Positions 16,039 through 23,765 of a DNA stretch of 27,160 nt are shown piece by piece. Each line of letters starts with the position of its first letter. Within the stretch, counting starts at the first letter, position 1. The translations under genes were made by a program, and so were the position numbers. The DNA comes from an uncultured Christensenella sp. (GTDB lineage: Bacteria; Bacillota; Clostridia; Christensenellales; UBA3700): NCBI GenBank assembly GCA_910583735.1, contig CAJTXS010000020.1:1-27160 (forward strand), read 5' to 3'. The notes under the pieces were generated by a model. That model had not been told where the DNA came from and ran no database searches. It saw only the letters and a program-made list of their open reading frames with translations.

Positions 16039-16488
16039 TCAGTCCTTGATTCCTTCGACCGTAACATATATATATGTGGATACTCCGGAGTAAATCTTGA
16101 GGTCTACTTTATACTTACCCACGAGCTTGACTGACTCCTTAAGAGCAATCTTCTTCTTATCCACCGCGTAGCCTTCCGCCGCCAAAGCGTCGCTTATTTC
16201 CTTAGCGGTAACCGCGCCGAACAGCTTGCCGTTGTCGCCGCATCTGATGCTTACGCAAAATTCCTTGCCTTCCAATCTCTTGGCAAGCTCAATTGCCTCA
16301 GCCCTCTCTTCCGCTTTACGCTTCTCTTCCTGCGCCTTGCGCTGGGCGTACTCGTTGGACACCTTAGACGTCGCCTCTACAGCAAGTCCCTTCTTAATGA
16401 GAAAGTTGCGAGCATAGCCGTCGTTGACCTCTACTATCTCGTCCTTTCTGCCGTGCGACTTGACATCTTGCAACAATAATACTTTCAT
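16039..16488 (-). CDS. rplI: 50S ribosomal protein bL9
   Basis: Large-subunit protein that binds 23S rRNA near the L1 stalk. The 149-residue sequence has the N-terminal RNA-binding domain (MKVLLLQDVKSHGRKDEIVEVNDGYARNFLI signature), the long charged connecting helix (about 45-75) and the C-terminal domain (GKLFGAVT). Length is typical. AAGGAG lies 7-12 bases before the ATG and just after the aminotransferase stop, so it is the third gene of an Lrp-aminotransferase-rplI operon. This is an uncommon setting, because rplI usually follows rpsR or sits near dnaB or a DHH-family gene. Confidence 0.97.
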   Translation of the reverse strand: MKVLLLQDVKSHGRKDEIVEVNDGYARNFLIKKGLAVEATSKVSNEYAQRKAQEEKRKAEERAEAIELAKRLEGKEFCVSIRCGDNGKLFGAVTAKEISDALAAEGYAVDKKKIALKESVKLVGKYKVDLKIYSGVSTYIYVTVEGIKD

Positions 16489-16499
16489 GATACTTCTCC

Positions 16500-17669
16500 T
16501 TATCTGCTACGTCCGATGAAGCGTCTTATACGCTCGACTGCCGTCTCCAACTCTGCCAAAGAGTATGCGTAAGACACTCTTATGTGATTGCGTCCGCCCT
16601 CTCCGAAAGCTGTCCCGGGGACAACGGCGACTTTCTCTTTCTCCAGCAGCGCGCCCGCAAAGCTCTCTCCGTCCATACCGGTAGACGACACGTTGGGGAA
16701 CAGATAGAAAGCGCCCTTAGGCTCGAAGCAATGCAGTCCCATCTCGTTAAACGCCTTGACCATGTACCTGCGACGTATGTCGTACTCCGCCCTCATCTCC
16801 TCGACGGTATTGAAGTCGTTGCTCATACCGTTGTCGATAGCGGCGATCGCAGCGTACTGCGCGGGAGTAGGCGCGCACATGATTACGTATTGATGTATCT
16901 TGATTATCTGGTCGGTAAGCGATGCCGGCGCGCATACGTAACCTATACGCCAGCCCGTCATAGCGAAAGCCTTACTGAATCCGCTGATAAGTACGCATCT
17001 GTCTCTCATGCCGTCCAGCGCGCATATGGACACATGCTTGCCGCCGTAGGTAAGCTCTGCGTATATTTCGTCCGATATCACGAGCAAGTCGTGCTTGACA
17101 ATTACGGGAACGATTGCTTCCAGCTGCTCCCTCGTCATTATTCCGCCTGTAGGATTATTGGGATAAGGGAGTATAATTGCCTTGGTCTTGGGGGTAATCG
17201 CCGCCTCGATTGACTCGGGAGTAACGATGAAGCCGTTATCCTCTTTGCACTGTACGCCTACGGGCACGCCGCCCGCAAGATATACGCAAGGAGAATATGA
17301 GACATAGCTGGGCATGGGTACGAGAATTTCGTCGCCCGCGTCGCATATGGCGCGCAGTACGATATCTATGCCCTCGCTTGCGCCGACGGTAATGATTATC
17401 TCTTCCTTGTCATAATTCACGTCGAAGCGCTTGGCAAGATAATCGGAAATGCTCTGCCTGAGCTTAGGCAGACCCTTATTGGAAGTGTAATGGGTAAATC
17501 CCTTCTGCAACGAGCGTATACCCGCCTCGCACACGTCCCAAGGCGTGCTGAAGTCGGGCTCTCCCACTCCCAGCGATATGGCGCCTTCCATCTCGCTGAC
17601 TATGTCGAAGAACTTCCTTATTCCGCTCGGTTGCAGCGCGGCGATGCCGCGAGATACAAAGTCCCTCAC
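16500..17669 (-). CDS. Pyridoxal-phosphate-dependent aminotransferase, class I/II
   Basis: A 389-residue fold-type I aminotransferase (AspC/PatA-like). The NNPTG motif is at 171-175, and SDEIYAELTY follows at about 199-208. The PLP-binding lysine is Lys233 in SGFSKAFAMTGWRIGY, and the N-terminal substrate loop GVGEPDFSTP is at 34-43. It transfers an amino group between an amino acid and a 2-oxo acid; the exact substrate cannot be read from the sequence. It starts with GTG and overlaps the upstream Lrp-family gene by 4 bases (GTGA), showing translational coupling. The Lrp-aminotransferase pair suggests the regulator controls it in response to an amino acid. Confidence 0.93.
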   Translation of the reverse strand: MRDFVSRGIAALQPSGIRKFFDIVSEMEGAISLGVGEPDFSTPWDVCEAGIRSLQKGFTHYTSNKGLPKLRQSISDYLAKRFDVNYDKEEIIITVGASEGIDIVLRAICDAGDEILVPMPSYVSYSPCVYLAGGVPVGVQCKEDNGFIVTPESIEAAITPKTKAIILPYPNNPTGGIMTREQLEAIVPVIVKHDLLVISDEIYAELTYGGKHVSICALDGMRDRCVLISGFSKAFAMTGWRIGYVCAPASLTDQIIKIHQYVIMCAPTPAQYAAIAAIDNGMSNDFNTVEEMRAEYDIRRRYMVKAFNEMGLHCFEPKGAFYLFPNVSSTGMDGESFAGALLEKEKVAVVPGTAFGEGGRNHIRVSYAYSLAELETAVERIRRFIGRSR

Positions 17670-18154
17670 GGCTGTACTGGCAATCTGCCGTTGCGGCTCT
17701 CGCCTGTAATTACGCCCTCGACCTTATACTTCTTGAGTATAAAGTGCGTTGCGGTCGCAATCACGCTCTCTATAGCCGAAAGTTTCTCGGATACGAACAG
17801 CGATACTTCTTTAAGCGACTTGCCCTCTATCAGCACGGCAAGGTCGTAGCCGCCGCTCATTAGATATAAGCTCTTAACCTCGGAATAGGCGCATATCTCC
17901 GCGGCAATCGCGTCAAAGCCCTTACTCTTCTGCGGAGTGACCTTGACCTCTATCATCGCCTGCACGACATCGTTGTCGCACGCAGCGTCGTCGGTGATGG
18001 CTGTGTACTTGACTATTACTCCGCTGCTCTCCAATCTCTTTATGCGGCTTGCCGCCTGCTCCTCGTCCATGCCGAGCAATGTCGCAATGTCTGCGGCGCT
18101 GCGGCGACTGTCGGTCTTGAGCAGACTGATTATCCTCTTGTCCGTTGCATCCAT
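17666..18154 (-). CDS. Lrp/AsnC family transcriptional regulator
   Basis: Protein of 162 residues. The N-terminal AsnC-type winged helix-turn-helix (about 1-55, DATDKRIISLLKTDSRRSAA, then ADIATLLG) is followed by a RAM ligand-binding domain (about 65-145, with GGYDLAVLIEG). Such proteins form octamers and sense amino acids. I chose the ATG at 18154 because a perfect GGAGGTGG lies a few bases upstream; a longer frame to 18208 would bury that site. It is the first gene of the operon, under the promoter at 18180-18208, and is probably autoregulated. Confidence 0.93.
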   Translation of the reverse strand: MDATDKRIISLLKTDSRRSAADIATLLGMDEEQAASRIKRLESSGVIVKYTAITDDAACDNDVVQAMIEVKVTPQKSKGFDAIAAEICAYSEVKSLYLMSGGYDLAVLIEGKSLKEVSLFVSEKLSAIESVIATATHFILKKYKVEGVITGESRNGRLPVQP

Positions 18155-18179
18155 GATACCACCTCCGATACTTTTATTA

Positions 18180-18208
18180 AGTATATCAAAATTAACTTTG
18201 CTTTGCAA
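18180..18208 (-). promoter_or_regulatory. Promoter of the Lrp-aminotransferase-rplI operon
   Basis: On the minus strand, TTGCAA (18203-18208) and TATACT (18180-18185) have a 17 bp spacer. This gives a leader of about 20 nt. Confidence 0.65.
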
Positions 18209-18260
18209 GGATAAAAATTAAAAGAGCGCAAATAATAAGCGTAATAACGGGAGGTCAACC

Positions 18261-18563
18261 ATGAAAGGATTAAGATGTACTACTACTAACTGCGAACACA
18301 ATCATTCCTGCCACTGCGACGCAGGCGTTATCAATATCAGTAAGTCGGCGGTGTGCACCACCAAGCAAAAGCGCAACATGGGCACGCTGGGGCAAGCATT
18401 CGAGGCGGCGTCCGACTTCGACAGACTTAACGACGACAATACTTTTGTGCAGTGCGACAGCGTGGATTGCGTATATAATAAGCACAGACTGTGCTGCGCA
18501 CAAGCTATTACGGTTAGCGACGGTAAGATCCGTACCAAGTGTTTCTCGAAGCGCACCGACTGA
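18261..18563 (+). CDS. DUF1540 domain protein (two copies)
   Basis: A 100-residue protein with two DUF1540 units. Unit 1 (about 5-32) has Cys6, Cys11, Cys17, Cys19 and Cys32. Unit 2 (about 64-95) repeats the same spacing, with CDSVDC, CC and a closing KCF. DUF1540 proteins are small, cysteine-rich and presumably metal-binding, and are common in Clostridia, often linked with sporulation. Their function is not established. GGGAGG at 18249-18254 supports the start. It is divergent from the Lrp operon; I could not identify a clear promoter of its own in the short gap. Confidence 0.9.
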   Translation: MKGLRCTTTNCEHNHSCHCDAGVINISKSAVCTTKQKRNMGTLGQAFEAASDFDRLNDDNTFVQCDSVDCVYNKHRLCCAQAITVSDGKIRTKCFSKRTD

Positions 18564-18679
18564 GCTCTGCGGCACCGCCGCAGTATACATAAAAAAATAT
18601 TTATCACAACGAATAATCGCGCGGCGACTGCGCATACTAATATCGTAAGACAAGAGATACATAACTTACATAGCTACAT

Positions 18680-18757
18680 ACCGCTAATTAAGCGGTGATA
18701 TATAAATCGTCCGTAACTATTCACGGACATACGGAAAGGGACGTGACGCGTCCCTTT
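18680..18757. repeat. Three consecutive hairpins between the DUF1540 gene and recD2
   Basis: ACCGCT/AGCGGT (18680-18696), GTCCGT/ACGGAC (18709-18726) and a 9 bp stem AAAGGGACG/CGTCCCTTT (18735-18757). The last is terminator-like for either converging transcript, but the T-runs are short. The 262 bp gap holds no ORF of its own. Confidence 0.5.
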
Positions 18758-18825
18758 AACAATATAATTATTAACTTAACAGTTTCCGCGCCCTATGGGG
18801 CGTCGATAAAAATCCATATGCCGAG

Positions 18826-21042
18826 TTACGGCATCTGTCTGTGCATCCTGTAATACTCTTGCTCTATAAAGTCGGACAGCAGGCTGTATCTGCGTACACA
18901 GTAAGTATTCTTGACCATATTGCCTATAGTGTCCTTGGCTCCCACGATAACAGCCATATTCTTAGCCCTCGTCACAGCCGTATAGAGCAGATTGCGCGTC
19001 ATTATCATGTAGTTGCCGCGTTGCAGGGCGAGCGCCACTACGGGGAACTCGCAACCTTGAGACTTATGGACGCTGATGGCATAAGCGGGGCGTATCTGGT
19101 CCAATATGCCTTGCGTATACTTGGCGCGCCTGCCGTCGTCGAACACTACCGTGACCGACGGCTCGGTGAGATTGACGTCTGTTATATAGCCGATGTCTCC
19201 GTTATATACGCCGCTGCCCGCAGACATATCGCTATCCACCCACTCGAGCGAATAATTATTGACGGTGTGTATCACTTTATCGCCCTGTCTCAATACTAAC
19301 GCGCCGATTTTCAACTCCCTCTTATCTTTAGTCTTGGGATTGACTGCGTCTTGCAGAGCGGCGTTGAGATTTTCCACGCCCGCAATGCCCTTCTTCATGG
19401 GACAAAGCACCTGTATCTGTATGGGCTCCATGCCCGTATATGCGGGAAGTCTGCGCGTAACCATCTCGATTATATAGTCCGTTATCTGCTGCGCGTCGTC
19501 CGCCTGTTGGAAGAAGAAGTCTTTGCTCTTATTATCGAAAGTGGGCATTACGCCGTTGTTGATAGCGTGGGCGTTACTTATAATAAGGCTGCCCTCCTCC
19601 TGTCTGTAAATCTGAGTGAGATAATACACCGGCACGGCTTTACTCGAGATGACGTCGGCAAGCACGTTGCCCGCGCCCACCGAAGGAAGCTGATCTTTAT
19701 CCCCTACCATAATAAGCGACGCCTTGGACTTGAGCGACGACAGCAGCGCTCCGAATACATACTCGTCGCACATACTCACCTCGTCGACTATGACGACGTC
19801 GGCATCTACCTTATAGTTCTCTCCGAAACTGAATACTCCGCCCGAACCGAAAGACAAATCGAGCATTCTGTGAACAGTCTTGGCTTCCTCTCCGGTAGCT
19901 TCGCTTAGTCTCTTAGACGCTCTGCCGGTGGGAGCGCACAGCGCGAATGACCGCCCTCTTTGCTTGAGTATGGAAATAATGCACTTGATAATGGTGGTCT
20001 TGCCCGTGCCCGGTCCGCCCGTAACCACAGACATGCGATTGCTTAGGCAGCCTTGTACCGCCGTCTTTTGCCCCTCGTGCAAGACAATATTGTTAATGCG
20101 CTCATACTCGGATATATCGCTGAGCGCAGAATAATCGTCCACGACGGCGCTGCTCAATCTCACTATGGATGCCGCTATCTGTTTCTCGGTAAGATAGTAA
20201 CTTGCGAGCATGACCGCAGTATGCTCGGCAAGCTCTACGGAAACAAGCTTGCCCGCGACTTCCATCTCTTCGAGCACATCGGCGATGAGCTCCGACTCGT
20301 CGTCTCTGTTCAACTTAAGCAAGGTCGCAGTCTGCGCGATAAGCGCGCCTTTTGGCAGATAGGTATGACCGTTCTTATTTACCGCTTCTTTAAGCGTATG
20401 CGCGATAGCCGCGGTAATCCTAAAGCGACTGTCCGACCTTACCCCCATGCCGGACGCTATCTTGTCCGCAGTAAGAAAGCCTATTCCGTCTATGTCTTCT
20501 ACCAATCTATAAGGGTTGGACTTGACGATAACGATAGTATCGCCCTCGTACCTCTTATATATTTTAATCGCCATATTAAGGCTGATATCCAGCTCCTGAA
20601 GGAAAATAATCGCGTCCTGCATGCCGCGTAGCATATTGTAAGAGGTATTAATCTCCATCGCCTTTTTAAGCGAAATACCTCTCACCTGCGCAAGCCTTGC
20701 CGGCGAATTCTCTATTATCTTAAGAGTATCCTCGCCGAAAGCCTCGACTATGGCGTACGCCGTCACCTCGCCAACGCCCTTAAAAAGCCCGCCCGATAAA
20801 TATCTCATGATACTTTCCTTGGAAGTAGGCGGGGCTATCTTAATATCGGTTGCGGAGAATTGTTGTCCGAATTGGGGATTGACAGTATAACTGCCCTCGA
20901 GCACGAGGTCTTGTCCCTCGGTAACGGGCGGAAATTTGCCGACCGCGGTAATCAGACGTCCGTTGCTGCTAAGCTCCACTACGCTGTAACCGTTGTCGGC
21001 ATTGCGAAAAATTACGTTGAATACGTTGCCCTTGAGCTCCAA
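18826..21042 (-). CDS. recD2: RecD2-type (YrrC-like) ATP-dependent DNA helicase
   Basis: A 738-residue SF1B 5'-3' helicase of the RecBC-independent RecD2 class, involved in recombination and replication-fork maintenance. It has an N-terminal OB-like domain (1-70) and helix-hairpin-helix region (about 75-200). Walker A is GGPGTGKTT (342-350), motif II is VDEVS (419-423), and later come IYRQEEGS, SVHKSQGCEFP and LLYTAVTRAKN. Length fits (about 720-800). The start codon is TTG (21040-21042), directly after the metK TAA. A GGAGGAA ribosome binding site lies inside the last metK codons, so the two are tightly coupled. Confidence 0.95.
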   Translation of the reverse strand: MELKGNVFNVIFRNADNGYSVVELSSNGRLITAVGKFPPVTEGQDLVLEGSYTVNPQFGQQFSATDIKIAPPTSKESIMRYLSGGLFKGVGEVTAYAIVEAFGEDTLKIIENSPARLAQVRGISLKKAMEINTSYNMLRGMQDAIIFLQELDISLNMAIKIYKRYEGDTIVIVKSNPYRLVEDIDGIGFLTADKIASGMGVRSDSRFRITAAIAHTLKEAVNKNGHTYLPKGALIAQTATLLKLNRDDESELIADVLEEMEVAGKLVSVELAEHTAVMLASYYLTEKQIAASIVRLSSAVVDDYSALSDISEYERINNIVLHEGQKTAVQGCLSNRMSVVTGGPGTGKTTIIKCIISILKQRGRSFALCAPTGRASKRLSEATGEEAKTVHRMLDLSFGSGGVFSFGENYKVDADVVIVDEVSMCDEYVFGALLSSLKSKASLIMVGDKDQLPSVGAGNVLADVISSKAVPVYYLTQIYRQEEGSLIISNAHAINNGVMPTFDNKSKDFFFQQADDAQQITDYIIEMVTRRLPAYTGMEPIQIQVLCPMKKGIAGVENLNAALQDAVNPKTKDKRELKIGALVLRQGDKVIHTVNNYSLEWVDSDMSAGSGVYNGDIGYITDVNLTEPSVTVVFDDGRRAKYTQGILDQIRPAYAISVHKSQGCEFPVVALALQRGNYMIMTRNLLYTAVTRAKNMAVIVGAKDTIGNMVKNTYCVRRYSLLSDFIEQEYYRMHRQMP

Positions 21043-22221
21043 TTATTCCTCCGCGAGCGCAGCAAGAGCATCCGCCTTGTCCGTGCGCTCCCAGCTGAAG
21101 CCCTGTCTGCCGAAATGTCCGTAATTACACGTTTCGGCATAAATAGGATTGAGCAAATCGAGTTGCTCGGCAATAGCCGCGGGTCTTAAGTCGAATACCT
21201 TGGCAATCATATCGGACAGCATAGCGTCGCTCACCTTGCCCGTGCCGAAAGTATTGACCGCCACGCTGACGGGGTGCGCGACGCCTATGGCGTAGGCAAT
21301 CTGCACTTCGCATCTGCGCGCAAGCTTTGCCGCGACCACATTCTTGCATACGTAGCGCGCCATATAGCAGGCGCTCCTGTCCACCTTGGTAGGGTCTTTA
21401 CCCGAGAAGGCTCCGCCGCCGTGCGCGCAATAGCCGCCGTATGTATCGGCTATTATCTTCCTGCCCGTAAGACCGCTGTCTCCCGCGGGTCCGCCCAGTA
21501 CGAATCTGCCCGTGGGATTGATGTATACGACCATGTCGCCCTTATCGAGCGACGAAGGTATCACCTTGTCTATTACTTCCCTCTTGATATCCGCGCGAAG
21601 CGTGTCCATATCGATATCGGGAGCATGCTGCGTAGACAGCACCACGGTATGTACTTTAACGGGAGTATCTCCGTCGTATTGCACGGTCACTTGAGCTTTA
21701 CCGTCGGGACGAAGGTAAGGCAACACGCCATCTTTACGCACCTTAGCAAGACGCGCGGTAAGCCTATGGGAAAGCGCTATCGCAAGAGGCATAAGTTCCT
21801 CCGTCTCGTCGCACGCGTATCCGAACATCATGCCCTGATCGCCCGCGCCTACGGTATCGTACTTGTCTCCGCCGCGCTTAGCCTCTACGGACGCATCCAC
21901 GCCCATAGCTATATCGGGCGACTGGCGCTCGATATTGACTACGATATTGCATCCCGCCGCGTCGAAACCGAGCGCGGGGTCGTTATATCCCGCGTCGGAT
22001 ATCGCCTTGCGCGCCACAGCGGCATAATCGATATCCGCGCCCGATGTCACCTCGCCGAGCAGATACATATTCTGCCCCTTGCAGCACGTCTCCACCGCTA
22101 CGCGGCTGAGCTTATCCTTGCTCAATAATGCGTCGAGTATGCTGTCGGATACCCTATCGCATACCTTGTCGGGATGTCCTTCCGTGACGCTCTCGCTGGT
22201 AAAAAGTCTATACTTAGACAT
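21043..22221 (-). CDS. metK: S-adenosylmethionine synthetase
   Basis: Makes SAM from methionine and ATP in the cytoplasm. The 392-residue protein has TSESVTEGHPDKVCD at the N terminus (His and Asp of the ATP and metal site), the GAGDQGMMFGYA signature and the phosphate-binding GGGAFSGKDPTKVDRSA. I chose the ATG at 22221 (MSKYRLFTSE), the usual start of the family. The longer frame to 22284 adds low-quality residues and overlaps the upstream DUF1858 gene. It lies 16 bases after that gene and directly abuts recD2. No SAM riboswitch is visible, and the leader of the operon is only about 50 nt. Confidence 0.97.
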   Translation of the reverse strand: MSKYRLFTSESVTEGHPDKVCDRVSDSILDALLSKDKLSRVAVETCCKGQNMYLLGEVTSGADIDYAAVARKAISDAGYNDPALGFDAAGCNIVVNIERQSPDIAMGVDASVEAKRGGDKYDTVGAGDQGMMFGYACDETEELMPLAIALSHRLTARLAKVRKDGVLPYLRPDGKAQVTVQYDGDTPVKVHTVVLSTQHAPDIDMDTLRADIKREVIDKVIPSSLDKGDMVVYINPTGRFVLGGPAGDSGLTGRKIIADTYGGYCAHGGGAFSGKDPTKVDRSACYMARYVCKNVVAAKLARRCEVQIAYAIGVAHPVSVAVNTFGTGKVSDAMLSDMIAKVFDLRPAAIAEQLDLLNPIYAETCNYGHFGRQGFSWERTDKADALAALAEE

Positions 22222-22237
22222 TGCCGTCACCGCCTTA

Positions 22238-22441
22238 TTACTCGGCGGCGGCTTCGTTGAGCTTGTCCACGAGGTCGTCGACATCGACGCCGTGCACCTG
22301 AGCGGCTTGCTCTATAGTCTCGCCGTGCGCGATAGCGCAGCCCAAGCAGTGCATACCCATGCCGAGCAAAACGCGCGCGATGGCGTCGGTATTGCCCTGC
22401 TGTACAGCTTCTCCGATAAGCATATCCTTAGTTATCTTCAT
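22238..22441 (-). CDS. DUF1858 domain small protein
   Basis: A 67-residue protein of the DUF1858 family. It shows the typical layout: ITKDMLIGEAV, a GMHCLGCAIAHGETIEQAA core with a C-x-x-C pair (Cys32, Cys35), and a HGVDVDDLVDKLNEA end. The function is unknown. The cysteines suggest redox or metal binding, and relatives are often linked to hybrid-cluster or redox proteins. GGAGG precedes the ATG. It is the first gene of the DUF1858-metK-recD2 operon. Confidence 0.92.
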   Translation of the reverse strand: MKITKDMLIGEAVQQGNTDAIARVLLGMGMHCLGCAIAHGETIEQAAQVHGVDVDDLVDKLNEAAAE

Positions 22442-22497
22442 ATTATACCTCCGTAGGCGTGCCGACGGGACTGTACGCCCCGATACGCCGTTAAATT

Positions 22498-22526
22498 ATT
22501 ATATATTACTTATTCTCATTTTGCAA
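22498..22526 (-). promoter_or_regulatory. Promoter of the DUF1858-metK-recD2 operon
   Basis: On the minus strand, TTGCAA (22521-22526) and TATAAT (22498-22503) are 17 bp apart. This gives a leader of about 50 nt. Confidence 0.7.
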
Positions 22527-22619
22527 TGTTATATATCACCGATAAGATAAATATTTACCGCGACGTCGGCTATAACACGCTTCTGCGCCCCACCGGCGCA
22601 ACGCCTGCGCGCCCCGCCG

Positions 22620-23759
22620 TCAAAATACTCCGAGCATAAGGCACGCGAGCACGGCTATAAGCGCCGCGCCGAGCAGCGCCGCGACGAACACTCGAAAGCC
22701 CGACACAGGGAATTTGCCTTTCACTCTGCCGTTGCGCCCGTTGACGGCAAAGCCGTAAATCTTGTCCTTATACTTATACGAAGCGCTCCACATCGGCACG
22801 AGCACGTACTTATACGACCTATCCGAGAGCGTCCTCGAAACGTCGAGATAGTCGCAACAGTCGTAAGTATATCGCGAGAGAATGCTCGCCCGCGCGTTAG
22901 AGTCCATGATTTCCTTAGCCTCTTTCCAACTGCCGTCCAAGCTCTCCGTATAGCGCTCTGACACAAAGCCCGCAAGATAGTCGTCGTCATACTCGACGGC
23001 GTTAGCTACGTCGTAACCGCCGAGATTGACCATATCGCGCTGCGTCAAGTAGCTGCTCGCCTCTATATGCACATCGTTATAATCGGCGTAGAAATCGCCC
23101 GATATGTAGAACCACCTTGTGCGTATCTCGGTACGTCTGTTCTTACCCGAGCCCACGGTCACGGTATAATGCTTTCCGATTCGTCCCTCGTATGTAGCCT
23201 TATAGTGCGCGCCGAAAGCGAACGTGGGCAGATATATACCCGTAAGCTCTCCGTGCTTAGCCTCTTTCTTGACCTTATGCGGAGCGAATATCTTGTTCCT
23301 CAGCCACTTGATAAAGCTGTGATGCGCCTGCTTAGCGCCTATGCGGAAAGGTAAAATTCCGTTGGGCTTAAGCCCGGGCACGTCGTCAATGCTCACCACT
23401 TCCGTAGCCCCGCAGAAGGGACATATAAGCGATGTATGATAGTCCTTAAGCACCGACGTCGCGCCGCAACCGCCGCACTTAATCGACTTTACTCCGCCCC
23501 AAGCGACAAAGCCTTGCTCTGTATCCTCGTCGTATACTCTCGGCATGACGGGCACAGCGCGCGGCATATCTCTGCGCGAACCGCAATGCTCGCATACGAG
23601 CTTGCCGCAACAAGGGTCGTAGCGCAATATGCTTCCGCACGACGGGCAATGCAAGCTGTCGCTGTCTATCTTGCTCGCTTTTTTGACGCGTTCGGCATCG
23701 CTTAAGTCCTTGGATGTGTCGCCGATTTCTTTAACGGTAAAAGGTCTGTTCAGGTCCAT
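22620..23759 (-). CDS. TFIIB-type zinc-ribbon membrane protein (YdjG-like)
   Basis: A 379-residue protein. Near the N terminus are two zinc ribbons: CPSC with CEHC (about 38-59), and CGGC with CPFC (about 95-116). A long soluble region follows (LPFRIGAKQA, IYLPTFAFGAHY, then VPMWSASYKY), and a single C-terminal transmembrane helix (about 355-377). This is the architecture of YdjG-type proteins. In Bacillus these act with the SPFH protein YdjI next to PspA in envelope stress. Here the YdjI-like gene lies 6 bases upstream in the same operon, but no pspA homologue is seen in the window. I see no clear terminator after the gene. Confidence 0.85.
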   Translation of the reverse strand: MDLNRPFTVKEIGDTSKDLSDAERVKKASKIDSDSLHCPSCGSILRYDPCCGKLVCEHCGSRRDMPRAVPVMPRVYDEDTEQGFVAWGGVKSIKCGGCGATSVLKDYHTSLICPFCGATEVVSIDDVPGLKPNGILPFRIGAKQAHHSFIKWLRNKIFAPHKVKKEAKHGELTGIYLPTFAFGAHYKATYEGRIGKHYTVTVGSGKNRRTEIRTRWFYISGDFYADYNDVHIEASSYLTQRDMVNLGGYDVANAVEYDDDYLAGFVSERYTESLDGSWKEAKEIMDSNARASILSRYTYDCCDYLDVSRTLSDRSYKYVLVPMWSASYKYKDKIYGFAVNGRNGRVKGKFPVSGFRVFVAALLGAALIAVLACLMLGVF

Positions 23760-23765
23760 GCCTTG

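Noticed and set aside
18568..18584. Terminator after the DUF1540 gene (CTGCGGC/GCCGCAG stem)
   Set aside because: The stem is good but is followed by an A-run, not a T-run, on the coding strand.
21274..22128. A 284-codon plus-strand frame over metK
   Set aside because: metK is unmistakable on the other strand; the frame is a shadow.
22222..22284. Longer metK start at 22284
   Set aside because: It overlaps the DUF1858 gene and adds residues not found in the family; the ATG at 22221 gives the standard N terminus.
22442..22526. Possible SAM riboswitch upstream of metK
   Set aside because: The predicted leader is about 50 nt, too short for known SAM riboswitches, and metK is the second gene.
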